Positions 34,531-45,080 of a stretch of DNA of 64,000 nt are shown here, one piece after another (the stretch's first letter is position 1; each line of letters begins with the position of its first letter). The translations under genes were made by a program, and so were the position numbers. The stretch spans positions 434,001 through 498,000 of the forward strand of contig NZ_JBKOFW010000002.1 of assembly GCF_046764005.1 (NCBI RefSeq). The letters run 5' to 3'. This DNA is from Oryzobacter faecalis. Its GTDB lineage: Bacteria > Actinomycetota > Actinomycetes > Actinomycetales > Dermatophilaceae. Below the pieces are notes generated by a model, which saw only the letters and a list, made by a program, of their open reading frames with translations, had not been told where the DNA came from and searched no databases.

Positions 34531-35400
34531 TCAGGCGGCCGCCTCCTCCGGGTCCTGCGCCAGCAGGAAGGACTGGAGGCCGGGGAGGTCGTCGGTGTTG
34601 AGGACGTCGACGTCGGCGGCGACGAGCTCGCGCCACACGGCCTCCCGGGCGGGGCCGGCGAGGTCGGGCGTGGCCCAGAAGCGCACGTCGTAGCCGCGGG
34701 CGTGCGCGGTGGAGACGATCGAGCGCAGCTTCGCGCGCTCGGTGGCCGGCATCTCGCCGACGCCCTGCCACGTGAAGTGCCGCGTCCAGTTGTCGCTGAC
34801 GAGGGGCATCAGCGAGTCGTCGAGCGGGCCGGTGAGGTCGCCGAGCCGCCCGTCGTAGAACGAGAAGCGCGTGGAGGCGGCGCTCATCGCCGGGAGGTCG
34901 CGGTTGCCCGAGATGACGGCGGTGACGGCACGCTCGTGCACCCGGCCCTCGCGGTACGAGGAGACGAGGAACGGGTACTCGCCCAGCTGGGCCTCGATGA
35001 CCGGCCAGGCCGCCGTGCCCTCGGACTTGACGTCGACGAGGAGGCGCAGGCTGTCGCGCCACCGCGGGTACACCCGGCCACCGTTGTCGCGCACCCGGTC
35101 AGCGAGCGGGTCGAGGTACGTGCTGCGCAGCGTGCGGGTGAGGTCGGGGCCGTCGTGGCCGATGTACAGCTCGCCGTCGACGAGCCACACGTCGGCCTCG
35201 ACCGAGGTGAACCCGTGGTCGAGGGCGTCGAGCAGCGGGCGGTCGTGCTCGTAGTCGTTGTGCGCGTGGGCCCGCTCGAGGGGCTGGACGGTCGACCGCG
35301 CGGGCGGGGCGGCGGACGCGACGGAGGGCGCGACACCGGCGGCGCCGAGGGCGAGCACGGAGCCGAAGACGGAGGCGAGGACGGGTCGGAGGAGGCGCAT
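34531..35400 (-). CDS. Secreted PI-PLC/GDPD-like phosphodiesterase
   Basis: 289 residues with a signal peptide (hydrophobic residues 4-28, ASA-type cleavage). The TIM-barrel phosphodiesterase features are HAHNDYEHDRPLLDALDHG, SVEADVWLVDGELYIGHD and LRLLVDVKSEG, placing the catalytic His, Glu-x-Asp and second His as in PI-PLC/GDPD proteins. It probably cleaves phosphodiesters from phospholipid headgroups or teichoic acids outside the cell. It is divergent from a second secreted phosphodiesterase across 252 bp. Confidence 0.85.
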   Translation of the reverse strand: MRLLRPVLASVFGSVLALGAAGVAPSVASAAPPARSTVQPLERAHAHNDYEHDRPLLDALDHGFTSVEADVWLVDGELYIGHDGPDLTRTLRSTYLDPLADRVRDNGGRVYPRWRDSLRLLVDVKSEGTAAWPVIEAQLGEYPFLVSSYREGRVHERAVTAVISGNRDLPAMSAASTRFSFYDGRLGDLTGPLDDSLMPLVSDNWTRHFTWQGVGEMPATERAKLRSIVSTAHARGYDVRFWATPDLAGPAREAVWRELVAADVDVLNTDDLPGLQSFLLAQDPEEAAA

Positions 35401-35589
35401 GCCGTCCACGCTGCCCCGCGGCCGCAGCCCTCGCGAGTCGAGGCGGTGAACGCTCGGTGAAGGGGCGGTCAGGGTCGGGTCAGGAGCCGCTCGAGCCGAG
35501 AGTCCGGAGGACGACCGGTCGTCGATCGGCGCGCACCGGATCCCCCACAGGTCCACCCGGCCGTGGCAGGGTCGATGGCTGGTGCTGCC

Positions 35590-35603
35590 TGTAAGCGCTT
35601 ACA
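35590..35603. promoter_or_regulatory. LacI-type operator (14-bp perfect palindrome)
   Basis: TGTAAGCGCTTACA is a perfect palindrome with the central CG typical of LacI/GalR-family sites. It lies between the two divergent secreted phosphodiesterase genes, 49 bp before the rightward ATG. The cognate regulator is not identified; the CebR-like protein prefers a different site. Confidence 0.7.
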
Positions 35604-35652
35604 AACGGCATCGTCCAGACAGAGTCGTCGACCCAGGAACGGATCCCCTGCC

Positions 35653-36513
35653 ATGTCCCGCCCGCGCGTCCTCCCCACGCTCCTCCTCCTGCTCCTCACC
35701 GCGGTGCTCGCGGCCGTCCCGGTCGGCAGCGCAGCCGCCGCGGCCCCACCGGACGTCGCGGTCATCGGACACCGCGGCTCGTCCGCGGCAGCCCCCGAGA
35801 ACACCCTCGCCTCGATCAGGCTGGCGCTGAAGCAGGGCGCCGACTACATCGAGAACGACATCATGCGGACCAAGGACGGCCACCTCGTCGTCACCCACGA
35901 TCTCAGCCTCGCGAAGACGACGAACGTCGAGCAGGTCTTCCCGGAGCGCACCTCGTACCGGGTCGCCGACTACACCCTCGCCGAGATCAAGCAGCTCGAC
36001 GCCGGCATCTGGTTCGGCCAGCAGTTCGCGGGCGAGCGCATCCTCACCCTGCGCGAGTGGGTCGAGGCCGTCGGGTCGAGCGCCGGCATGCTCCTCGAGG
36101 CCAAGGACCCGTGGGCCTTCCCCGGCATCGAGACCGACATCGACAAGGAGCTGCGCTCCATCCCGACGTTCGTCCAGGCGCTGCGCAAGGGCAAGGTCAT
36201 CATGCAGGCCGGTGACGAGGCGTGGCTGCGCTCCTACCACCAGCTCGCCCCCGACGTCCCGGTCGCGCTGCTGTACTACACCCGCCCCACCGACGAGCAG
36301 CTCGTCGCCGCCAGCACCTGGGTCGACGCCGTCAACCCGGCCCTGGGCAACATCGACAAGGCGATCGTCGACCGCACCCACGAGCTCGGCCTGAAGACGT
36401 ACGTGTGGACCGTCAACCACGGCAGCGACATGAACCGCGGCATCGACTGGGGCGTCGACGGCATCATCACCGACTACCCGGACGTGCTGGGCGACATCCT
36501 GCGCACCCGCTGA
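35653..36513 (+). CDS. Secreted glycerophosphodiester phosphodiesterase
   Basis: 286 residues with a clear signal peptide (LLLLLLTAVLAAVPVGSAAAA). The GDPD catalytic set is present: GHRGSSAAAPENT, the metal-binding pair in YIENDIM, and VVTHD; the end reads GVDGIITDYPDVL, as in the family. It hydrolyses glycerophosphodiesters to glycerol-3-phosphate and an alcohol, feeding phosphate and carbon uptake. A perfect palindrome upstream suggests LacI-family control. Confidence 0.92.
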   Translation: MSRPRVLPTLLLLLLTAVLAAVPVGSAAAAAPPDVAVIGHRGSSAAAPENTLASIRLALKQGADYIENDIMRTKDGHLVVTHDLSLAKTTNVEQVFPERTSYRVADYTLAEIKQLDAGIWFGQQFAGERILTLREWVEAVGSSAGMLLEAKDPWAFPGIETDIDKELRSIPTFVQALRKGKVIMQAGDEAWLRSYHQLAPDVPVALLYYTRPTDEQLVAASTWVDAVNPALGNIDKAIVDRTHELGLKTYVWTVNHGSDMNRGIDWGVDGIITDYPDVLGDILRTR

Positions 36514-36545
36514 CCCCGCCCACCCCCTCGTCCTGACACCGGCCG

Positions 36546-36579
36546 ACCGCCGGCAGCGAGCCCCCTCGGTGCCGGCGGT
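36546..36579 (+). terminator. Rho-independent-like hairpin after the phosphodiesterase gene
   Basis: ACCGCCGGCA (36546-36555) pairs with TGCCGGCGGT (36570-36579), continuing after one mismatch with CGAG/CTCG around a CCCC loop. It starts 32 bp after the GDPD stop. Confidence 0.75.
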
Positions 36580-36729
36580 TCGTCGTGCGGCGGGGGCGTC
36601 GTCGCAGGTCGCCGGGGGTGCCGTATCAGGAGTGACGGGAGGGGGCTCTTGGTGCGTACGGGGGAGTCCTCGCCGAGGGCTCCGGGGGCACCCGTCGGGG
36701 GTGGCCCCACACGGGGAAGGAATCACAGC

Positions 36730-39000
36730 ATGACCACGAAGCCACGTCGCCCCCTGGGCGAGAAGGACACCGCGGTGCAGGTCGACGACACGCTCGTCGC
36801 CGTCCGCACCCAGACGCTCGCGCTCAGTGCGTTCGTCGACGCCAAGGGGGTGCTGCCCACCGAGCTGCTCGGGTTCGAGCCGGTCTCGGGGAACACGACC
36901 TTCGAGAAGCTCACCTGCGTCGGCCTCACGCCCTCGCTCGACCAGCTGACCGCGACGGTCGCCATCACCGCGAACAGCGGGTACTCCGGGCCGCTGTGTG
37001 CGTCCGGTTCCACCGAGTACGTGCGGTTCTACGTCTCGACGGATGACGGTGCCACCTGGGTCGACGCCGGCGCCGACTCGTTCCCGGTGCACGACACCCC
37101 GGGGCCGCGCCCGCTCGTGCACGCCGTCAACGTCGTGACGCCGATGCGGCACACCCTGTGCTGGATCGAGAACCACCCGATGGTGCGCGCGATCGTGTCG
37201 TGGAACGTGCCGCCGCCTGCGGGACAGCCCGACTGGCCGCCGCCGTGGGGCAACGTCATGGACGTGCGGGTGCGGCCGCGCAGCCGCCGCTTCCCGAAGC
37301 TGTGGGAGCTCGTCGAGATCGGCGCGATCAAGCTGCCCGAGCTCGTCGCCGACGTCATCGACCCGCAGTCCGAGCTGAAGGTGACCGTCGCCCCGACGCC
37401 CGCGCCGGTCGACCTCGCCGAGGCGTACCTGTCCAACGACGTGCCCGCCGCGCGGTTCGTCTTCCCCGCCTACCTCAAGGCGACGACGACCGGGCTGCGC
37501 GAGGCCGTGACGTCCGCGCCGGTGGTGAAGCAGCGCCGGGTCACGACGAAGAAGGGCAAGGCGGCCAAGGACGCCCTCGCGGCTCCCCTGCCCTTCACGG
37601 GCAGCGCCTCGCTCGGCTCGGTCCTGGACCAGATCGGGATGTCGTACGCCGACTTCCTCGCCGAGCTGCTGAAGACCGACGGCGACACCTCGTACGAGGA
37701 GCTCGGCTGCGTCGGCTACGACCCGGTGCAGGACGCCCTCGTCGGGGTCTTCACCGTGAAGAGGCCGTACGGCTACAGCGGGTCGGCATGCACCGCCGGC
37801 TCGACCGAGTACGTCGCGTTCTGGGTCGACTGGGGATCGGGCTGGCAGTACGTCGGCACGACGTCGACCGTGGTCCACGACGAGGACGTGCCCAAGGGCG
37901 GCCTGCGGTTCTCGGTGTACCACCCGCTGGGGTCGTACTCGCGCCGCCGGGCCTGCTCGGACGGTCCGGTGCAGCCGCGCGTGCGCGCCATCCTGTCGTG
38001 GCAGCAGGCGCCGCCGCCCGGCAACCCGAGCTGGGTGCCCACGTGGGGCAACCGCGAGGAGGCCCGCTTCGAGCTGCCCGCCGGCGCGGTCACCCCGCTG
38101 GCCCCGGTGCTCGAGAGCGTCAGCGGCCTGGCGGTGTGCCAGGTCGACCAGGCGACCGGGCTCACGCACGTGCACGAGCGGCCGTTCGGCGGCGGCATCG
38201 GCATCGCCGGCTTCATCCCGGGTGCGCCCGACCTCGCGGCGACGCCGATGAAGTACAAGCTGTTCGCCCACCAGATCGCCTCCGACGGAACGGTTCTCGC
38301 GACCGAGCAGCTGACCAGCCCGTTCGACGTCTGGGTCACCGAGTCGATCGGCGGGGCCCCGCCCACGCAGCACGTGGTGCACCAGAGCGCCGACGCCGGC
38401 GGCTGGTTCACCTACCTCGCCGACCCCTCGCCGTCGGGTGCGGGCTGGCGGCAGGTCGTGGGCAACCTCCTCTACCCGTGGTCCTCGCAGCCGCGCGTCG
38501 GGACGTGGGAGATCGAGCTGCTGGCCAAGGACGCCACGACGACCTACGCCGCGCAGGTCATCACCTGCCCGGACAGCTCGACCCGGCAGGAGGTGCGGCT
38601 CCACCTCGACCAGGCCAGCCCGGTCGTCGACGTCGAGATCACCGGCTACCACCTGCCCGGCCAGCCGACCATCCCGGCGGGCTCGTGCATGAAGTTCCCG
38701 ATCGGCGCGGTGCTCGAGGGCACCTTCTCCGCCACCGACGAGCACTTCGACCACGTCTCGCTCTCGGTCGAGGGCGCGCCCTACACGGCCACGACGCCGG
38801 GTGGCACGCCACGGTGGTCGGTCACGGGGGCCACGGCCTACCCCGCCGCCGCCACGACCGGGACGAACGGCACGTGGTCGTTCGACACGGCCGGGATGCA
38901 GGCCTGCGGCTACGTGCTGCGCGGCGTCGCCCGTGACCGCACCGTCAACGGCGGCGGCGGCTGGTGGGACGACGACGTCGAGGGCTTCTCGCTCGAGTGA
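36730..39000 (+). CDS. Large protein with two homologous Cys-conserved domains, function unknown
   Basis: 756 residues without a signal peptide or membrane helix. Two homologous domains lie at about residues 47-183 and 313-449, offset by about 264 residues. Shared features are T-x-L/Y-E-x-L-x-CVG, GYSG-x2-C-x2-GSTEY, HD after a Trp-rich strand, and P-x2-G-x-P-x-W-x-P-x-WGN. Three cysteines are conserved in each copy (C63, C90, C144 and C327, C354, C409). A beta-rich C-terminal region of about 300 residues follows. AAGGA lies eight bases before the ATG. A class V PLP enzyme gene lies 73 bp downstream. Family not recognised. Confidence 0.75.
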   Translation: MTTKPRRPLGEKDTAVQVDDTLVAVRTQTLALSAFVDAKGVLPTELLGFEPVSGNTTFEKLTCVGLTPSLDQLTATVAITANSGYSGPLCASGSTEYVRFYVSTDDGATWVDAGADSFPVHDTPGPRPLVHAVNVVTPMRHTLCWIENHPMVRAIVSWNVPPPAGQPDWPPPWGNVMDVRVRPRSRRFPKLWELVEIGAIKLPELVADVIDPQSELKVTVAPTPAPVDLAEAYLSNDVPAARFVFPAYLKATTTGLREAVTSAPVVKQRRVTTKKGKAAKDALAAPLPFTGSASLGSVLDQIGMSYADFLAELLKTDGDTSYEELGCVGYDPVQDALVGVFTVKRPYGYSGSACTAGSTEYVAFWVDWGSGWQYVGTTSTVVHDEDVPKGGLRFSVYHPLGSYSRRRACSDGPVQPRVRAILSWQQAPPPGNPSWVPTWGNREEARFELPAGAVTPLAPVLESVSGLAVCQVDQATGLTHVHERPFGGGIGIAGFIPGAPDLAATPMKYKLFAHQIASDGTVLATEQLTSPFDVWVTESIGGAPPTQHVVHQSADAGGWFTYLADPSPSGAGWRQVVGNLLYPWSSQPRVGTWEIELLAKDATTTYAAQVITCPDSSTRQEVRLHLDQASPVVDVEITGYHLPGQPTIPAGSCMKFPIGAVLEGTFSATDEHFDHVSLSVEGAPYTATTPGGTPRWSVTGATAYPAAATTGTNGTWSFDTAGMQACGYVLRGVARDRTVNGGGGWWDDDVEGFSLE

Positions 39001-39023
39001 GCGCTCGCCCCACGACGAGGGGA

Positions 39024-39052
39024 GGGGCCGGTCCCGCGACGGGGCCGGCCCC
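39024..39052. terminator. GC-rich hairpin between the duplicated-domain gene and the PLP enzyme gene
   Basis: GGGGCCGG (39024-39031) pairs with CCGGCCCC (39045-39052), with an additional inner CCC/GGG pairing. It could terminate or attenuate transcription before the class V enzyme gene. Confidence 0.6.
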
Positions 39053-39073
39053 GACCCGTGGGACGCTGGACGC

Positions 39074-40789
39074 ATGCACGGCAGCAACGAGGCACCGGGG
39101 CGCGCCGACGCGCTCCTCCAGCTCATCCGCGGGTCGGTGATCGGCGAGGACCACGTCATGGAGACGCCGTACGGGCGACGTCGGGTCACCTACGCCGACT
39201 ACACGGCGAGCGGGCGGGCGCTGACCTTCATCGAGGACTTCATCCGCGACGAGGTGCTGCCCGGCTACGCCAACACCCACACCGAGAGCAGCGGCACCGG
39301 CCTGCAGACCACCCGTCTGCGCGAGGACGCGCGCCGCATCATCCGCGACGCCGTCCACGGTGACGACGACACCGTCGTGCTGTTCACCGGCTCGGGCTGC
39401 ACCGGCGCGATCGACAAGCTCATCGGGGTGCTCGGGCTGCGGCTGCCGAGCAACCTCGAGGACCGCTGGCAGCTGGCGCGGCACGTGCCCGCCGACGAGC
39501 GGCCGGTCGTCCTCATCGGGCCGTACGAGCACCACTCGAACGAGATCCCCTGGCGCGAGTGCGTCGCCGACGTCGTCGCCATCCGCCAGGACGCCGACGG
39601 CGGGGTCTGCCAGGAGGACCTGCTCGAGCGGCTCGAGGAGTTCGCCGACCGACCCCTCGTCATCGGGTCGTTCAGCGCGGCCTCGAACGTCACCGGCATC
39701 GTCAGCGACACCTACGGCATCTCGGCGATGCTCCACGCCCACGGGGCGCTCGCGTTCTGGGACTTCGCGGCGGCCGCCCCCTACGTCGACATCGAGATGA
39801 CGGCACCGGCCGACGGCGACCCGCTCGCCTACAAGGACGCGGTATTCCTCTCGCCGCACAAGTTCATCGGCGGGCCGTCGACGCCCGGGGTGCTCGTCGC
39901 GCGGCGCGAGCTGTTCACGAACCGGGTGCCGGTCGTCCCCGGTGGGGGCACCGTCGCCTACGTCAACCCCGAGGAGCACGCGTACCTCGCCGACCCCGCC
40001 CACCGCGAGGAGGGCGGCACCCCGGCGATCATCGAGTCGGTCCGGGCCGGGCTCGTGTTCCAGCTCAAGGAGGCCGTGGGGGTCGAGACGATCCGGGCGC
40101 GCGAGGAGCACTTCCTGTCTCGGGCGGTCGCGGCCTGGCGGGCCGAGCCGGGCATCGAGATCCTCGGCAACCTCGACGCCCCGCGCCTGTCGATCGTCTC
40201 GTTCGTCGTGCGGGCGCCCTCGGGGCAGTACCTCCACCACAACTACGTCGTCGCGCTGCTCAACGACCTGTTCGGCATCCAGGCGCGTGGTGGGTGCTCG
40301 TGCGCGGGGCCGTATGGACACCGGCTCCTCGGCATCGACCTCGAGCGCAGCCACGAGTTCGAGCGCGAGATCACCGGTGGCTGCGAGGGCATCAAGCCCG
40401 GCTGGGTGCGGGTGAACTTCAACTACTTCATCTCCGAGACGGTGGCCGACTACGTCGTCGAGGCCGTCCGCCTCGTCGCACGCGACGGGTGGCGGCTCCT
40501 CGGCGACTACCTCTTCGACCCGGTGACCGGGCGCTGGAGGCACCGCGAGGGCGTCGTCGAGCCGCCCGTCCGGCTGGGCGGCATCCGCTACACCGACGAC
40601 GGTCGCATGGAGGTGCCGCGCTCGCACGCCACCGCGGGTGAGGACGTGCTGGCGGCGCACCTGGCCGATGGTGCGGCGCTGCTGGCGGCGGCCGTCCCGC
40701 CCGACCTGTCGGTCCCCGCCGTGCTGTCGGACGACTTCGAGCACCTGCGCTGGTTCGACCTGCCGGCCACGGCCCTCGCGCCCTCCTGA
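39074..40789 (+). CDS. Class V aminotransferase/cysteine desulfurase-like PLP enzyme
   Basis: 571 residues, longer than SufS (about 410). The PLP lysine lies in LSPHKFIGGPSTPG; a substrate-side motif ARGGCSCAGPYGHRLL carries two cysteines where SufS/NifS has its catalytic Cys loop. WDFAAAAPYVDI is the PLP-binding Asp region. The C-terminal 120 residues are an extension. The reaction could be desulfuration or transamination; sequence alone does not decide. It follows the duplicated-domain gene in the same direction, separated by a hairpin. Confidence 0.83.
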   Translation: MHGSNEAPGRADALLQLIRGSVIGEDHVMETPYGRRRVTYADYTASGRALTFIEDFIRDEVLPGYANTHTESSGTGLQTTRLREDARRIIRDAVHGDDDTVVLFTGSGCTGAIDKLIGVLGLRLPSNLEDRWQLARHVPADERPVVLIGPYEHHSNEIPWRECVADVVAIRQDADGGVCQEDLLERLEEFADRPLVIGSFSAASNVTGIVSDTYGISAMLHAHGALAFWDFAAAAPYVDIEMTAPADGDPLAYKDAVFLSPHKFIGGPSTPGVLVARRELFTNRVPVVPGGGTVAYVNPEEHAYLADPAHREEGGTPAIIESVRAGLVFQLKEAVGVETIRAREEHFLSRAVAAWRAEPGIEILGNLDAPRLSIVSFVVRAPSGQYLHHNYVVALLNDLFGIQARGGCSCAGPYGHRLLGIDLERSHEFEREITGGCEGIKPGWVRVNFNYFISETVADYVVEAVRLVARDGWRLLGDYLFDPVTGRWRHREGVVEPPVRLGGIRYTDDGRMEVPRSHATAGEDVLAAHLADGAALLAAAVPPDLSVPAVLSDDFEHLRWFDLPATALAPS

Positions 40790-40808
40790 CGCCGGCGGGG
40801 CCGGCCGC

Positions 40809-41171
40809 TCAGCCGGTCGGCGCGCCGTGGGGAGGCGTGAGGAGGCGGGTCGCCGTGACGGCGCCCAGCGGGAGGGGGCCGTAGAGGTGCGGGAACAGCT
40901 CGCCGGTGGTGGGTCCGCCTGCCTCCCACCGCAGCTCGGTCTCCGGGTCGAGGAGGGCGGGGTCGACGGTGAGGAGGACGAGGTCGCCCTCGTGCTCGCG
41001 GTAGTAGCGGTCGAGGACGCCGGGCCACTGCGCCGCGGTCGACAGGTGGATGAAGCCCTCGTCGGCGAGGGAGCGTCCGAGGGTGGAGCGTTCGTAGCGA
41101 CCGGTCCGTCGGGCGGCCTCCCAGTGCTCGGTCTCGGCGAGGTGGTGGATCGGGTCGGTCGGGTCGGTCAC
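40809..41171 (-). CDS. DUF952 family protein
   Basis: 120 residues. IHHLAETEHWEAARRTGRYERSTLG, DEGFIHLST and LFPHLYGPLPLGAV match DUF952 (a glutathione S-transferase-like-named family with no proven activity). The GTG start has CAGCGT six bases upstream, matching the leaderless pattern. It ends close to the convergent class V enzyme gene (19 bp). Confidence 0.87.
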   Translation of the reverse strand: MTDPTDPIHHLAETEHWEAARRTGRYERSTLGRSLADEGFIHLSTAAQWPGVLDRYYREHEGDLVLLTVDPALLDPETELRWEAGGPTTGELFPHLYGPLPLGAVTATRLLTPPHGAPTG

Positions 41172-41239
41172 GGGTCCACGCTGCCACGCGGGGGGCGGCG
41201 GACGGGCGGTCGTGCATCGTCACGTGCTGCGGAACCTCG

Positions 41240-41358
41240 TCAACCCCCTTGATCGATCCGTCCAACCGGTTGAGTGGTTGCTCAAACCGCTGGATTGATA
41301 GATCAAGCCGGTTGAGTAGGTGCCCAAGCCGCTGGATCGATTGATCAAGCGGGTTGAA
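41240..41358. repeat. Array of three imperfect palindromes, about 42-bp period
   Basis: Units lie at 41240-41274, 41281-41316 and 41323-41358. Each is an imperfect inverted repeat of about 36 bp of the form CTCAAnCCGCTGGAT, a few bases, then ATCAAGCCGGTTGAG, with 6-bp spacers. The array fills the gap between the DUF952 and GNAT genes. A fourth copy lies alone at 29285-29320. The block is distinctly AT-richer than its surroundings. Confidence 0.85.
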
Positions 41359-41425
41359 GAAGTCGGCGGCACACCACTGCTGGAGCCGGCGAGGCGGGCC
41401 CTCGCCCGCCGCCTACGATCGCCGG

Positions 41426-41932
41426 GTGAGCCAGCGCATCCGCCCCGCAGCCCCCGAGGACGTGCCGGTCGTCCTCCGCCTCGTCCGCGAGCTCGCCGAG
41501 TACGAGAAGGCGCTCCACGAGGTCGACGCCACCGAGGAGCAGCTGCGCGAGGGGCTCTTCCCGGACGGTCGCGAACCCGCCGCCTTCGCCCACGTCGCCG
41601 AGGTCGACGGTGAGGTCGTGGGCTGCGCCATCTGGTTCCTGTCGTTCTCGACGTGGACCGGCACCCACGGCATCTGGCTCGAGGACCTGTACGTGACTCC
41701 GGCCCATCGCGGTTCGGGTCTCGGACAGGAGCTGCTGCGGACGCTCGCGGGCCTCTGCGTCGAGCGCGGCTACCACCGCCTCGAGTGGTGGGTCCTGGAC
41801 TGGAACACCCCGAGCATCGGGTTCTACGAGTCGATCGGCGCCGTCGCGCAGGACGAGTGGACCCGGTTCCGCCTCGACGGCGGCGCCCTGCGGGACGCCG
41901 CCGCCGAGCGGGGACACGCTCAGCAGGTGTAG
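41426..41932 (+). CDS. GNAT family N-acetyltransferase
   Basis: 168 residues. IRPAAPEDVPVVLRLVRELAEYEKA at the N-terminus and the acetyl-CoA loop VTPAHRGSGLGQELL identify a GNAT close to the diamine/spermidine acetyltransferase-like group (GIWLEDLYV, CVERGYHRLEWWVLDWN). It would acetylate an amine; substrate unknown. TACGAT ends exactly six bases before the GTG, indicating a leaderless transcript and fixing the start. Its stop overlaps the convergent gene by 13 bp. Confidence 0.9.
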   Translation: MSQRIRPAAPEDVPVVLRLVRELAEYEKALHEVDATEEQLREGLFPDGREPAAFAHVAEVDGEVVGCAIWFLSFSTWTGTHGIWLEDLYVTPAHRGSGLGQELLRTLAGLCVERGYHRLEWWVLDWNTPSIGFYESIGAVAQDEWTRFRLDGGALRDAAAERGHAQQV

Positions 41933-42783
41933 CCGATCACCTGGACGAGCAGCCGGTTGTTGGCCATCGTGACACTGACGTCCGTGCTCTCGACCCCCCA
42001 CTCGCGGATCGTGTGGTTGCCCGCGTCGACGTTGTCGTAGATGAAGTCGCTGGTGTAGGCCTCACGGGTCTGGCCGACGCCCTCGACGAAGTTCTGGTTG
42101 ACCACGGTCGCGCCGTCGAACGTCCCCGCGTTGTCCAGGGACAGCGCGGCCGTGGCGCCGCCGGACGTCACCGAGCCCGACGTGAGGAAGTAGCCGTTGG
42201 CCGTCGCGCGGACCTTCCACTGGTCCACCCCGGGGCAGACGTCGGGCAGCGTCACGGTGGTCGACGCGACGACGCCGATCACGGTGGGTGCCGCCGGCGA
42301 CCCCGTCACGACCTTCACCTGGTTCTCGGGCATCTTCATCGCCGCGGCCGGCACCTTCTTGGAGATCTCGGCGGCTGTCGCGTACCGGTTGGCACCGGCG
42401 ATGCGGGTGACCTCGTCGGCCGTGTTGGCCGTCGCGTACGTCTTGAGCGTGTTGAGGACGGCGTCGCTGACGACACCCGTCCCACCGAGTACCCGGATGT
42501 AGCGCGGGTCGAGCCGCTCGAGCTCGGTGACCGTGGCGGCCGGGATCGACGTGCGGGTCACGAGGAGCAGGGGCGCCCCGTCGAGGGCGGCGAGGACGCT
42601 GCCGGAGAGGGCGTCGGGGAAGTCGGCGCCCGTCGCGACGTAGACGATGTCGACGCCCGGGTCGGCCGCGTCGGCGTACTGGAACGCGCCGACGCCCACC
42701 ACGGCGACGGCAGCGAGCGCCGCGGCGACCGAGGTGCGGCGGCTGAGTCGGCGGGTGGGGGTGGTGCTCGTGCTCACGCTCAT
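41920..42783 (-). CDS. Secreted protein with cell wall-binding repeat 2
   Basis: 287 residues with a signal peptide (hydrophobic 18-35). One clear CW_binding_2 repeat is present (VYVATGADFPDALSGSVLAA, PLLLVTRTSIPA, RIRVLGGTGVVS-like), plus RIAGANRYATAA starting a second, truncated one; these bind teichoic or other anionic wall polymers. The C-terminal 120 residues form a separate beta-rich domain of unknown function. CW_binding_2 proteins usually have three repeats, so this is a short version. Leader length to the upstream gene is 186 bp, in which I see no clear riboswitch. Confidence 0.83.
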   Translation of the reverse strand: MSVSTSTTPTRRLSRRTSVAAALAAVAVVGVGAFQYADAADPGVDIVYVATGADFPDALSGSVLAALDGAPLLLVTRTSIPAATVTELERLDPRYIRVLGGTGVVSDAVLNTLKTYATANTADEVTRIAGANRYATAAEISKKVPAAAMKMPENQVKVVTGSPAAPTVIGVVASTTVTLPDVCPGVDQWKVRATANGYFLTSGSVTSGGATAALSLDNAGTFDGATVVNQNFVEGVGQTREAYTSDFIYDNVDAGNHTIREWGVESTDVSVTMANNRLLVQVIGYTC

Positions 42784-42969
42784 GATGTCTCCCGTGCCAG
42801 GTGGGCGACGCGGAGCAGGGGAGTCGGTGCGGCACCCCGACCGCGTCCTCGACCGACGGGGCGCCGGCCGTGCTCCCGATGGTGGCCCTCTCCCGTGCGG
42901 CCGTAAACCCCCGTCGAGGCGATTGGTGTGCTACCACCACCCGCGCCGGCCCCGGGTGCCCCACCAGCC

Positions 42970-45051
<2,082 letters not shown>

Positions 45052-45080
45052 GCCCCGAGCCTATGGCCGGGCGCCTGCGC

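Noticed and set aside
41240..41358. CRISPR array
   Set aside because: Units are palindromic over their full length, spacers are about 6 bp and the copy number is three; a different kind of repeat.
42784..42969. Riboswitch in the leader of the cell wall-binding protein
   Set aside because: I could not match it to c-di-AMP, c-di-GMP or other known consensus cores; only a moderately long leader is evident.
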